This document shows positions 24,731-32,843 of a DNA stretch of 35,245 bases, piece after piece. How positions within the stretch are numbered: position 1 is the first letter of the stretch; every line of letters begins with the position of its first letter. The translations under genes were made by a program, and so were the position numbers. The notes below the pieces were generated by a model. That model was not told the DNA's origin and did no database searches. It saw only the letters and a program-made list of their open reading frames with translations. The stretch is from Aggregatilineales bacterium (GTDB taxonomy: Bacteria > Chloroflexota > Anaerolineae > Aggregatilineales > Phototrophicaceae), in the NCBI GenBank assembly GCA_029975765.1, contig JARKOK010000332.1:1-35245 (forward strand), read 5' to 3'.

Positions 24731-25764
24731 AAGCAACTTTCTTCCATGCGCCGAGGGATATTCGGGTGGCTGAAGTTTCCGATGCTGAACCCGGCGCCGG
24801 TGAGGTACTGCTGGATGTTACGGCGGTTGGCATCTGCGGTAGTGATTTACATACCTATGTCTATGGCAACGTGGGCGGAATCACCAGTGATGAGCCGCTG
24901 ACGCTTGGTCATGAGGCGGCTGGGGTAGTGGTCGCTGCCGGGCCAGATGTGGAACTGCGTCCCGGCCAGCGTGTGGCGATTGATCCGGCCACCCCCTGCG
25001 GTCACTGTGAACGCTGCCAGGCTGGCGAACCGCATCTGTGCCTCAATCTGGCATTTATGGGATTGTACCCGTATCACGGGGCGCTGCGGCAGCGTATGGT
25101 ATACCCGGCGCGGTCCTGCGTGGCTGTGCCGCCCGATATTACGGATGTTGGCGCGGCGATGCTCGAACCGTTGGGGGTGGCGCTCCACGCCAGCCGGTTA
25201 GCGGAAATTCAGATTGGTGAGGATGTCGCCGTGTTGGGCTGCGGCGCGATTGGCCTGCTGCTCATCCGGCTGGCCCGGTTGGCCGGTGCGCGGCGGATTT
25301 TCGCCTCTGACCCGCACCCCTGGCGGCGTGAGGCGGCGGCAGCCTATGGCGCGGATGTCGTGCTGGATGCCAGCACAGCCGATGTGGCGGCGGAGGTGCT
25401 GCGGCTTACCAGCAAGCGCGGGGTGGATGTGGCGATTGAAGCTGCCTGGGTGGCGGATACCGCGCCGCAGTGTGTTGAGATGGCGCGCTACGGCGGGCGC
25501 GTGGTGATTGTTGGCATCCCGGTTGAGGATTTCATCTCGTTTCGTGCCTCAGCGGCCCGGCGGAAAGAACTGGTCATTCACTATTCGCGGCGGATGAAAC
25601 ATACCTATCCGGCAGCGATTGCGCTGGCGGCCAGTGGGCAGGTTGACCTTGACCGGCTGGCATCACATTCTTTTACACTGGAACAGACACCGGACGCCTT
25701 TGAAACAGCGGCGATGTATGCTGACGGCGTCGTGCGGGCAGTTGTGCTGCCGAATCAACGGTAA
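24727..25764 (+). CDS. Zinc-dependent medium-chain polyol/alcohol dehydrogenase
   Basis: 345 residues. Catalytic zinc ligands C37 (GICGSDLH), H62-E63 (GHEAAG) and E147 (MLEPLG); structural zinc cysteines C91, C94, C97 and C105; NAD-binding GCGAIGLL at 171-178. The set matches sorbitol/xylitol/threonine dehydrogenases. Between xylulokinase and ribulokinase the likely reaction is oxidation of a pentitol (xylitol, arabinitol or ribitol) to the ketose that the kinases phosphorylate. It starts with GTG at 24727, overlapping the upstream TGA; a GTG at 24712 is possible but adds five unconserved residues. Confidence 0.87.
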   Translation: MKATFFHAPRDIRVAEVSDAEPGAGEVLLDVTAVGICGSDLHTYVYGNVGGITSDEPLTLGHEAAGVVVAAGPDVELRPGQRVAIDPATPCGHCERCQAGEPHLCLNLAFMGLYPYHGALRQRMVYPARSCVAVPPDITDVGAAMLEPLGVALHASRLAEIQIGEDVAVLGCGAIGLLLIRLARLAGARRIFASDPHPWRREAAAAYGADVVLDASTADVAAEVLRLTSKRGVDVAIEAAWVADTAPQCVEMARYGGRVVIVGIPVEDFISFRASAARRKELVIHYSRRMKHTYPAAIALAASGQVDLDRLASHSFTLEQTPDAFETAAMYADGVVRAVVLPNQR

Positions 25765-25828
25765 TGGCGTAGGGATAACATACACCCCTACCGGGAGAGC
25801 AAGAGACTTTCAGGCAAAGGATAGCATT

Positions 25829-27481
25829 ATGACGTATACAATTGGCATTGACTTTGGCACGGAATCCGGGCGGGCGGTGTTGGTGGACACCCGCGACGGG
25901 CGCGAAGTGGCGAGTGCTGTACACCAGTATGGGAACGGCGTCATTGATGAACATCTGCCCGGCAGCGATAAACCGCTGCCGCCCGACTGGGCACTGCAAG
26001 ACCCGCTGGATTACATCGAAGTCCTGAAACAGACCATTCCGGCAGTGCTAAAGCAAAGTGGAGTGAAACCGGAGGAGGTCGTCGGTGTGGGCATTGACTT
26101 TACAGCCTGTACCATGATGCCGGTGAAAGCCGATGGTACGCCGCTGTGCGCCATGCCGGAATGGCGCAATCATCCTCATGCCTGGGTCAAACTGTGGAAG
26201 CACCACGCGGCTCAGGCCCATGCCGACCGGATTAACGAAACCGCGCGGCGTATGGGCGAAAAGTGGCTTGATCTGTATGGTGGCAAGATTTCATCGGAAT
26301 GGTTCTTCAGCAAGGCGCTGCAAATTCTTGAAGAAGCGCCGGAAGTTTATGCTGCGGCTGACCGGATGCTGGAAGCCGCCGACTGGGTGATCTGGCAGTT
26401 GTGCGGGGTGGAAACCCGCAACGCCTGTACTGCCGGGTATAAGGCCATCGTACAGGAAGGCAATTATCCGGCGCGTGAGTATTTCGCCGCGCTGAATCCA
26501 GCCTTCGCGGACATTGTGGATACGAAGATGAGCCGCGAGTTCGCGCCGCTCGGCGGCAGGGCTGGTGGGCTGACCGAGCAGGCCGCTCAATGGACAGGAC
26601 TGAAACCCGGTACGGCGGTGGCGGTTGCCAACGTAGACGCGCATGTGACCGCGCCCGCCGTCAAGGCGGTGAAACCCGGCCAGATGGTCATGATTATGGG
26701 TACTTCGACCTGCCATATTATGAGCGGGGATAACCTGCAAACCGTCGAAGGGATGTGCGGTGTGGTGCAGGGCGGCATTATTCCCGGTCTGTGGGGCTAT
26801 GAGGCCGGGCAGAGCGGGGTGGGTGACATCTTTGCCTGGTTCGTGGACAATGCTGTGCCGCCGGAATACCACGAGGCGGCAAAAGCGGCGGGTCTGAATC
26901 TGCACCAGTATCTGGAGCAGGAAGCCGCCAAACAGAAACCCGGCGAACATGGTCTGATCGCGCTGGACTGGTGGAACGGCAACCGTTCGGTGCTGGTGGA
27001 TGTTGACCTGTCGGGTCTGCTGGTGGGGGCAACGCTTGCAACCCGCGCGCCGGACATTTACCGGGCGCTGATTGAAGCGACCGCTTACGGTACACGCGTC
27101 ATCATCGATTCGTTTGAGGAACGCGGCATCCATGTGGATGAGCTGATCGCGGCGGGCGGTCTGCCGGAGAAAAACGCGATGCTGCGGCAGATTTACGCTG
27201 ACGTGACCGGGCGAGCATTCAAGCTGGCGGGGTCGGCGCAGGCGCCGGCGTTGGGTTCAGCGATGCACGCGGCGGTGGCGGCAGGGGTGTATCCGAACAT
27301 TGCGGCGGCGGCGGACAGGATGGGCAAACTTAAGGACGAGGTGGTGCAGCCCATTCCCGAAAACAAGGCCGTTTACGATGAACTGTACGAAGATTATAAG
27401 ACGCTGTACGATTACTTCGGACGCGGCGCGAACGATGTAATGAAGCGGCTTAAGGCGATCAAGAAGCGCGTCCGATCATAA
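25829..27481 (+). CDS. araB: Ribulokinase
   Basis: 550 residues, FGGY kinase of the AraB subgroup, close to the usual 560. It phosphorylates L-ribulose (also ribulose and some pentitols). Seen are the N-terminal TIGIDFGTESGRAVLVD (4-20), GVGIDFTACTMMPV (about 89-102), the AraB-typical ALDWWNGNRSVLVD (about 379-392) and the C-terminal GGLPEKNAMLRQIYADVTG. The ATG at 25829 follows CAAAGGA; the open frame extends back to 25619 within the dehydrogenase and is not used. araA and araD are not in the window. The final codons (KKRVRS) were copied downstream in a tandem duplication. Confidence 0.93.
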   Translation: MTYTIGIDFGTESGRAVLVDTRDGREVASAVHQYGNGVIDEHLPGSDKPLPPDWALQDPLDYIEVLKQTIPAVLKQSGVKPEEVVGVGIDFTACTMMPVKADGTPLCAMPEWRNHPHAWVKLWKHHAAQAHADRINETARRMGEKWLDLYGGKISSEWFFSKALQILEEAPEVYAAADRMLEAADWVIWQLCGVETRNACTAGYKAIVQEGNYPAREYFAALNPAFADIVDTKMSREFAPLGGRAGGLTEQAAQWTGLKPGTAVAVANVDAHVTAPAVKAVKPGQMVMIMGTSTCHIMSGDNLQTVEGMCGVVQGGIIPGLWGYEAGQSGVGDIFAWFVDNAVPPEYHEAAKAAGLNLHQYLEQEAAKQKPGEHGLIALDWWNGNRSVLVDVDLSGLLVGATLATRAPDIYRALIEATAYGTRVIIDSFEERGIHVDELIAAGGLPEKNAMLRQIYADVTGRAFKLAGSAQAPALGSAMHAAVAAGVYPNIAAAADRMGKLKDEVVQPIPENKAVYDELYEDYKTLYDYFGRGANDVMKRLKAIKKRVRS

Positions 27482-27605
27482 GGCTGTTTGTACAGCAGCC
27501 TGCCGGCGTTACAACGGCGGCAGGTTATATCTGAGGATGTCACAGTGGAAATCCTGGGTATTGGCGGCGCTGAACTGGCAGCCATTTTCATTATCGCTTT
27601 GATTG
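27466..27605 (+). repeat. Tandem duplication, left copy
   Basis: 140 bases running from the last codons of araB, through the intergenic hairpin, to codon 20 of a TatA/B-like gene. Aligned with 27625-27765 it has 12 substitutions and one single-base gap, about 91% identity. The hairpin arms have changed together at one pair (G-C here, T-A in the right copy). Confidence 0.9.
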
Positions 27606-27640
27606 GGCTGGCGGCCTATCGCTGGCGCGTCCGGTCGTAA
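27545..27640 (+). pseudogene. Chimeric 31-residue micro-ORF left by duplication (TatA head + AraB tail)
   Basis: A GTG-started frame behind TGAGGATG encodes a TatA/B-like transmembrane segment (VEILGIGGAELAAIFIIALI) and then GLAAYRWRVRS, where the last residues come from the duplicated araB 3' end; the stop is the copy of the araB stop. It lacks the GPK hinge and amphipathic helix needed for Tat function. It could be a silent remnant or an expressed single-span microprotein; substitutions in the copy are conservative (I/V, A/V), which leaves the second option open. Confidence 0.6.
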
Positions 27641-27765
27641 GGCTGTTTGCACAGCAACCTGCCTGCGTTACAATGGCAGGCAGGTTATGTTTGAGGGTGT
27701 CACAATGGAAATCCTGGGTGTTGGCGGCGCTGAACTGGTAGCCATTTTCATTATCGCTTTGATTG
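27625..27765 (+). repeat. Tandem duplication, right copy
   Basis: 141 bases matching 27466-27605. This copy runs on into the intact TatA/B-like gene, and contains a perfect 9-bp hairpin (CCTGCCTGC / GCAGGCAGG). The 19 bases between the copies are unique. Confidence 0.9.
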
Positions 27766-28142
27766 TGGCGGGACCCAAGCGCATGATTCGCTGGGCATAT
27801 ATCATGGGCAAGTACACCGCAAAAGCCCGCGCCTTGTGGGCGGAAAGTATGAATTACATTCAGCAGGAATTGAAAGAAGCCGGCATGGATGTAGAACTGC
27901 CCAAAGAACCGCCAACCCGTGCCAGCCTGAACCGGCAGGTAACCAAAGCCCTGGCGCCGGTAGCCAAGCCGCTACAGGATGTGCTGGATGACACCAAAGC
28001 GCAGTTGAATGAAGTTAAGCAGGCGGCCACCATTCCTGAAGCCAATGGAAATGGGATGAATGTACCCAAAGCTGCCCCGCCACCGGATGAAAATAAGCCG
28101 AACCTGGGTACGTGGTCGGGCGGCAAACCGGTAGACCAGTAG
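27705..28142 (+). CDS. TatA/TatB-like membrane protein
   Basis: 145 residues. One N-terminal transmembrane segment (GAELVAIFIIALIVA, about 8-22) is followed by GPKRMIRW, equivalent to the GPKKLP hinge of Tat proteins, an amphipathic helix rich in Lys and Ala (YIMGKYTAKARALWAESM), and a long polar, Pro-rich tail. This is the TatA/B/E design of the twin-arginine translocase that exports folded proteins; the long tail favours TatB. The ATG at 27705 follows TTGAGGGTG; ATG at 27687 is an alternative. tatC is not nearby, and orthology to a true Tat component is not proven. Confidence 0.65.
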   Translation: MEILGVGGAELVAIFIIALIVAGPKRMIRWAYIMGKYTAKARALWAESMNYIQQELKEAGMDVELPKEPPTRASLNRQVTKALAPVAKPLQDVLDDTKAQLNEVKQAATIPEANGNGMNVPKAAPPPDENKPNLGTWSGGKPVDQ

Positions 28143-28158
28143 AACCAAGTCGCTACCG

Positions 28159-28195
28159 ATGCAGCCGTGAATCGAGTAAGATAAGATGGCTGCAT
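28159..28195 (+). promoter_or_regulatory. Inverted repeat upstream of the CUT1 binding-protein gene
   Basis: ATGCAGCC and GGCTGCAT are perfect 8-bp arms 21 bases apart, between the TatA/B-like stop and the binding-protein start. It may be a terminator of the upstream gene or a regulator site. I see no clear promoter in this 94-base gap. Confidence 0.35.
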
Positions 28196-28236
28196 ACTTA
28201 CCTAAATATTTGTTGAAATGAAGGAGGATTTGGCTG

Positions 28237-29532
28237 ATGATCAACTATCGCCGGTTACTTATCGCGGTGGTCGTCGTCCTGCTTTCGGTTTCCGCAGTTT
28301 ACGCTCAGGATGCGGCCCCCGCCATTGCCGCGCAGCCCTGCGCCCAGCCGGGCACACTGACCATGTGGGTGTGGGATGAAAACTGGGCGAAAGTCATCGG
28401 AGAGGCGATTGAGGCCTGGAAAGCGGATTACTGCCCCGGCGCGGAAGTGGATTTGCAGGTGCAGCCCTGGGGCCAGTACTGGGATCTGCTGCGCACGAAT
28501 GCGGCAGGTGGTGATCTGCCGGATGTGTTTACCATGTCCCAGACCTTCTTCTACACCTATGCCAGCAACGATGTGCTGCTGGACTTACAGCCGTACTTTG
28601 ATGAGGCGGGGGTGGATACAAGCCTGTGGGGTTCCGGCATGATTGACCCGTATCGCTGGGGCGATGACCAGGATTTATACGCCGGGCCGGTAAACTGGGA
28701 CACGATTGCGATTTTCTACAATAAAGATATGTTTGAGGCCGCCGGCCTGGAACTGCCAACGGCGGACTGGACATGGGATGACTTCGCTGACGCGGCAGCC
28801 AAACTGACCAACGCCGAACAGGATGTGTATGGCGCAGCGGTGTATGCGGAATATCAGGCCGGGTATCCAAACTGGATTGCGGCGACCGGCACGACACCGG
28901 TGGTCGAAGCCGGTCGTGCCCGATGCACGCTGACCGACGACGGCAGTATTGAGGCGCTCAACTTCCTGAAGGGATTGTACGACCAGGGATATATGCCCAG
29001 CATTTCGGTAGTTGGCGGCGCATCGCCGGACGACGCCTTCAACTTCTGGCTGGCGGGTAAGCTGGCAATGGTTGCTGGCGGTTCGTGGAAGCTGCCGGAG
29101 GCACTTGAGAAAGCGACGTTTAACTGGGACGTGGTGCAACTGCCCAGGCACCCGGAAACCGGGCGCACGCGTTCGATTGTCCATTCCGTTGGTTATGTGG
29201 CGTCGGCCAGTGTTACCAATCCTGATCTGGCCGCGAACCTGATTGTTTATCTGGTGAGCGATGAAGGCCAGCAGTTCTTCGCAGACGCCGGCGGTGTCGC
29301 CCCGGCGAACCCGGCCATGCAGCAGCGTTGGGTCGAAGCGTTTGGTGATACCAGCGTGAACATCCAGACGTTTGTAGATGCGCTGGAGGATTCACAGGGC
29401 GTCACAGTATTTGACGAAATCTGGGACAAGATCAACAACGAAATCGTGGTCAATATCTTTGACCTGGGCATGAGCGTTGAGGATGCTGCGCAGGCCGCCT
29501 GCGAGTTTATTGACACGCAGCTGCCACAGTAA
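28237..29532 (+). CDS. Sugar ABC importer substrate-binding protein, family 1 (CUT1)
   Basis: 431 residues. Signal peptide MINYRRLLIAVVVVLLSVSA with cleavage probably after VYA (about 23); no lipobox. The mature protein follows the SBP_bac_1 pattern: TLTMWVWDENW (about 45-55), LPDVFTMSQTF, AIFYNKDMFEAAGLELPTAD (about 163-182), and the C-terminal SDEGQQFFADAGGVAPAN. It should deliver a mono- or oligosaccharide to the two permeases downstream. The ATG at 28237 follows AAGGAGGA. Ligand is unknown; the pentose operon just upstream makes a pentose, polyol or pentose-containing oligosaccharide plausible. Confidence 0.9.
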   Translation: MINYRRLLIAVVVVLLSVSAVYAQDAAPAIAAQPCAQPGTLTMWVWDENWAKVIGEAIEAWKADYCPGAEVDLQVQPWGQYWDLLRTNAAGGDLPDVFTMSQTFFYTYASNDVLLDLQPYFDEAGVDTSLWGSGMIDPYRWGDDQDLYAGPVNWDTIAIFYNKDMFEAAGLELPTADWTWDDFADAAAKLTNAEQDVYGAAVYAEYQAGYPNWIAATGTTPVVEAGRARCTLTDDGSIEALNFLKGLYDQGYMPSISVVGGASPDDAFNFWLAGKLAMVAGGSWKLPEALEKATFNWDVVQLPRHPETGRTRSIVHSVGYVASASVTNPDLAANLIVYLVSDEGQQFFADAGGVAPANPAMQQRWVEAFGDTSVNIQTFVDALEDSQGVTVFDEIWDKINNEIVVNIFDLGMSVEDAAQAACEFIDTQLPQ

Positions 29533-29555
29533 ATCTGTCAGCGTACCAATCATCG

Positions 29556-29583
29556 GGGGCGACCGCAGCGGGTCGCCCCTACC
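29556..29583. repeat. GTAGGGG-type short palindrome, copy 2
   Basis: GGGGCGACC / GGTCGCCCC, a perfect 9-bp stem with loop GCAGCG, followed by TAC, so the minus strand reads GTAGGGGCGACC. It lies between the binding-protein gene and the first permease, where a stable hairpin could protect or attenuate the message. It is the same design as at 11419. Confidence 0.65.
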
Positions 29584-29602
29584 CATTCTGTGACTATCCG
29601 CC

Positions 29603-30532
29603 ATGTGGAATTCCTTCGTTAATCTTTTCGGGCACACGCCGTTAACCCGCCGCCGGGCGCTGTGGGGGATGGCGCTGGTAGCGCCGAACGTACTGGGGCT
29701 GCTCTTCTTTTTTGGTATTCCCGTATTGATGGCATTTGCTACTTCCTTACAGCAGTGGAACGCGCTGAAGCCGCCCGTTTTTGTGGGGTTAGACAATTTC
29801 ACCCGCCTGCTGGCTGATCCGGCCTTCTGGCAGGCTTTGTTCAATACGGTCAAGCTGCTGGCGATGATTGTCTGGGCGGAAATTACCTTTTCGCTGCTGG
29901 TGGCGGTGCTGCTGAACCAGAAACTACGCGGGCGGGCGCTGTTTCGCACTGTTTATTTCCTGCCAGTTGTAACATCCACCGTCGCGGCGGCGATGGTCTG
30001 GACGTGGATTTTTCAGCCGCGTTATGGGCTGGTTGGCAACCTGCTGGCACCGCTGGGGCTGCGCGATACTGGATGGCTGACGAATCCTGATCTGGTGCTG
30101 CACCCGATTGCGGCGGTCACGGTGTGGCAGCGGTTAGGTTTCGATATGGTATTGTTCCTGGCTGGTTTGCAGGCGGTGCCGCGTGTGCTGTACGAAGCCG
30201 CCATTATTGATGGCGCGAATCGCTGGCAGCGATTTCGTTCGATCACACTGCCGCTGCTGTCGCCGACTACCTTTCTGGTAGTCGTGCTGTCGGTTATCAA
30301 CGGGTTTCAGATTTTTGACCAGGTGTACATTATGACAGCCCGCACGGTGCGCGGCGGGGTGGGCGGCAGCGCGACGACGCTGGCCTATTTCCTGTATGAT
30401 CGTGCTTTCGTCCAATCGGAATTTGGGTATTCATCAGCAGTGGCGCTGGTGCTGTTTCTCATCACGCTGGGCGTAACGGTGGCGCAGCTGCGGTTGCAGC
30501 GGCGCTGGGTGTATTATGAGGCCGAACGATGA
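29603..30532 (+). CDS. Sugar ABC importer permease, MalF/UgpA type
   Basis: 309 residues with about six transmembrane helices after a cytoplasmic N-terminus (ending near 20). The EAA loop LYEAAIIDGANRWQRFRSITLPLLSP (about 199-224) is intact. It is the first permease of the CUT1 importer. The ATG at 29603 is 70 bases after the binding-protein stop and has only a weak ribosome site. The final ATGA overlaps the next permease by four bases. Confidence 0.92.
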   Translation: MWNSFVNLFGHTPLTRRRALWGMALVAPNVLGLLFFFGIPVLMAFATSLQQWNALKPPVFVGLDNFTRLLADPAFWQALFNTVKLLAMIVWAEITFSLLVAVLLNQKLRGRALFRTVYFLPVVTSTVAAAMVWTWIFQPRYGLVGNLLAPLGLRDTGWLTNPDLVLHPIAAVTVWQRLGFDMVLFLAGLQAVPRVLYEAAIIDGANRWQRFRSITLPLLSPTTFLVVVLSVINGFQIFDQVYIMTARTVRGGVGGSATTLAYFLYDRAFVQSEFGYSSAVALVLFLITLGVTVAQLRLQRRWVYYEAER

Positions 30533-31395
30533 GCAGTGCATGGCATGAACATGAACCGCCCTACAGCGACCTGTCTCTGCCGATGCGGATGCTGACCTAT
30601 GCTATCCTGGCTGTGGGGGCAGTGGTGATGGTGCTGCCGTTCGTCTGGATGGCTTCGACAGCCTGCAAACCGCCCACCGAACTGGCGGTGCTGCCGATTC
30701 GCTGGATACCCGAAAACCCGGTCTGCCTGCAAAATCTGGAACTGCTGTTCCGAACCTCACCGAACTTCAACCGTTACCTGCTCAATTCCGCCCTGCTGAC
30801 GATTGGGCGCACCGTTGGGCAGCTTGTGACGTGTTCGCTGGCGGCGTATGGCTTTGCGCGTTATCCGTTTCCGGGACGGAACGTGGTGTTCGCCCTGTGC
30901 ATTGGCCTGCTGATGGTGCCGTTCCAGGCGATTATTATCCCGGAATATCTGCTGCTGCGGCAGCTTGGCTGGCTGAACTCCTTTCGCGCGTTGATTGTGC
31001 CGGGCATGTTCAGCGCGTTTGCAATGTTCCTGCTGCGGCAGGCATTCCTGCAAATTCCGCTGGAGCTGGAAGAATCGGCCATGATTGACGGCGCGAACCC
31101 GCTGCAAATTCTGCGTTACATCACGCTGCCGCTGTCCGGCGCGGCGCTGGCGGCCTTCGCGGTTATCACTGTTCAGGCGGCGTGGAACGATTTCCTGTTC
31201 CCGCTGGTCGTCGCCAACACGCCGGATACCCGTGTGGTAACGATTGGCATCAGCCTGCTGCAAGGCGAGCGCAGCACTCCCTGGAATCTGCTGATGATGG
31301 GGTCGCTGCTGGCAACCCTGCCGATGCTCATCCTGTTTGTCGTGCTGCAACGATACTTCATCGAAGGTGTGGCGATGTCCGGGGTGAAAGGCTAA
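30529..31395 (+). CDS. Sugar ABC importer permease, MalG/UgpE type
   Basis: 288 residues. Six helices, the first at about 25-45, and the EAA loop LEESAMIDGANPLQILRYITLPLSG (about 181-205). C-terminus ends in the usual YFIEGVAMSGVKG. It pairs with the upstream permease. No ATPase gene follows; CUT1 systems often share one MsiK/UgpC-type ATPase encoded elsewhere. It converges with the lyase gene on the other strand. Confidence 0.92.
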   Translation: MSSAWHEHEPPYSDLSLPMRMLTYAILAVGAVVMVLPFVWMASTACKPPTELAVLPIRWIPENPVCLQNLELLFRTSPNFNRYLLNSALLTIGRTVGQLVTCSLAAYGFARYPFPGRNVVFALCIGLLMVPFQAIIIPEYLLLRQLGWLNSFRALIVPGMFSAFAMFLLRQAFLQIPLELEESAMIDGANPLQILRYITLPLSGAALAAFAVITVQAAWNDFLFPLVVANTPDTRVVTIGISLLQGERSTPWNLLMMGSLLATLPMLILFVVLQRYFIEGVAMSGVKG

Positions 31396-31421
31396 AGTGG
31401 GGATTGGCGATCTTAAAAATG

Positions 31422-31449
31422 GGGATGGATTAATGATGAAACCCATCCC
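31422..31449 (-). terminator. Terminator of the ATP-grasp/lyase operon
   Basis: On the minus strand GGGATGG / CCATCCC (7-bp stem, 14-base loop) is followed by CATTTTTAAG. The stem starts at the lyase stop codon. On the plus strand there is no T-run, so it serves the minus-strand unit. Confidence 0.6.
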
Positions 31450-32843
31450 TAAACGTTGGCTCGAATGGCGGCAGCCATCTGGCGCGCGCGTTCCGGCGCG
31501 TCGCCGATATGCTGTTCGGCCCGCAGCAGTTCCCGAATTCGCGGCGGCGGCACCAGACTCGTGATCGTTGTGTCGGCGCTCAGGGTGTCGGCTAACGGAT
31601 TAGGCCGTCCCTGTCGGATGGCTCCCCAGGCCTGCATACTATGTTCGCGAATGATTTCGTGCAGATGCTGGCGATCTCCCCCCTGGCGCACGGCTTCCAT
31701 AAGCAGCCGTTCGGTAGCAGCGAATACCCCGTAGATTTCCAGATTACGCTGGATGGCATCGGCGTCAATGCGTAAGCCTTTAATGATGCGTCCGGCGCGG
31801 CGCAGCAGTTCGTCGGCGGCGAGGAAGGCTTCTGGCAGAATCAGGCGGCGATTGGCGGAATCGTCCAGCGTGCGTTCCAGCAGGCTGTGGGCGGCGTTAT
31901 CCCAGGCGACACGGGGCAGGGCTGCCAGAAAGCGCGCGAGGCTGTCCATATTTTCGGCATGTATGGGGTTGCGTTTAAACGGCATGGCCGATGAGCCAAC
32001 CTGCGCCGCGCCAAAGGGTTCTGCCCATTCACCAATCGAGGGCGATTGCAGCAGGCGCAGATCAAAGGCAAATTTGTACAGCGTCAATCCAAGGCCGGTG
32101 AGCGTGTTGAGGGTATCCCAGTCCTGGCGGCGGGGATAGGTCTGGGTGGCGATCATAAAAGCGTCCAGGCCAAGCGCCTGCATGACATGGTTTTCGAGGT
32201 CGGCGGGTGTGATTCCCGTACCAGTCAGCAGTTCGGCATAAGCGGCGGCTGTGCCAACCGCGCCCTTCAGACCTTTGCCGCGTATACTGGCACGAACCTG
32301 GCTTAGTGTTTGGTAGTCGGCCAGTAAATCCTGCGCACAGCCGGCCAGACGATAGCCAACGGTGGTCGGTTCAGCCGGCTGTAGGTGTGTGAAGGCCATA
32401 CACACGTGGTCAGCCTCGCGCTCGATCAAATCCACCAGAGTAACCAGCAGATGTTTGAGACTGCTTAACAGTAAATCGAGGCTGTCTCGCAGGCGTAGGG
32501 CGTCAGCGTTATCCTCAATGTCGGCGCTGGTCGCACCGAGGTGGATGATGCCGCCGCCGACCGGACACTGCTCCGCAAAACAGCGAATCTCTGCCATAAG
32601 ATCATGGTGGATTTCGGCTTCGATGGCTAACGAGCGGTCAATGTCCACATCGTCCTGATGCGCCTGCAAATCGGCAACCTGTTCCGCCGTGACCAATCCG
32701 GCAGCCTGCTGCGCTTCAGCCAGTGCCACCCAGATGCGCCGCCACAGCCGCCGTTTGTATGTCTCTGACCACAGATGGCGCATGTCGTCCGAGCCATAAC
32801 GCCAGGTGAACGGGTTGAGATAGGTATCGTGTGTAAAATTCAT
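31449..32843 (-). CDS. purB: Adenylosuccinate lyase, resembling the animal-type enzyme
   Basis: 464 residues of the aspartase/fumarase superfamily. PurB cleaves SAICAR and adenylosuccinate, releasing fumarate, in purine synthesis. The signature GSSAMPFKRNP (283-293) carries the flexible-loop serines, H153 lies in FTHLQPAEPTTVG, and HHDLMAEIRCFAEQCP plus GIIHLGATSADIEDNAD mark the substrate site. Stretches such as SETYKRRLWRRIWVALAEAQ, IRGKGLKGAVGT, TYPRRQDWDTL and ERTLDDSANRR resemble human ADSL more than the B. subtilis or E. coli PurB I can recall. Its ATG overlaps the stop of the upstream ATP-grasp gene (TGATG), so it is translationally coupled. The housekeeping reaction is the default; a specialised substrate made by the ligases cannot be excluded. 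Confidence 0.87.
   Translation of the reverse strand: MNFTHDTYLNPFTWRYGSDDMRHLWSETYKRRLWRRIWVALAEAQQAAGLVTAEQVADLQAHQDDVDIDRSLAIEAEIHHDLMAEIRCFAEQCPVGGGIIHLGATSADIEDNADALRLRDSLDLLLSSLKHLLVTLVDLIEREADHVCMAFTHLQPAEPTTVGYRLAGCAQDLLADYQTLSQVRASIRGKGLKGAVGTAAAYAELLTGTGITPADLENHVMQALGLDAFMIATQTYPRRQDWDTLNTLTGLGLTLYKFAFDLRLLQSPSIGEWAEPFGAAQVGSSAMPFKRNPIHAENMDSLARFLAALPRVAWDNAAHSLLERTLDDSANRRLILPEAFLAADELLRRAGRIIKGLRIDADAIQRNLEIYGVFAATERLLMEAVRQGGDRQHLHEIIREHSMQAWGAIRQGRPNPLADTLSADTTITSLVPPPRIRELLRAEQHIGDAPERARQMAAAIRANV

Noticed and set aside
25769-25791. Third GTAGGG...CCCTAC palindrome between the dehydrogenase and araB
   Set aside because: Only a 6-bp stem with an 11-base AT-rich loop remains; too degenerate to count as a copy of the family.
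26291-27133. 280-codon open frame antisense to araB
   Set aside because: Opposite conserved ribulokinase motifs and without a ribosome site.
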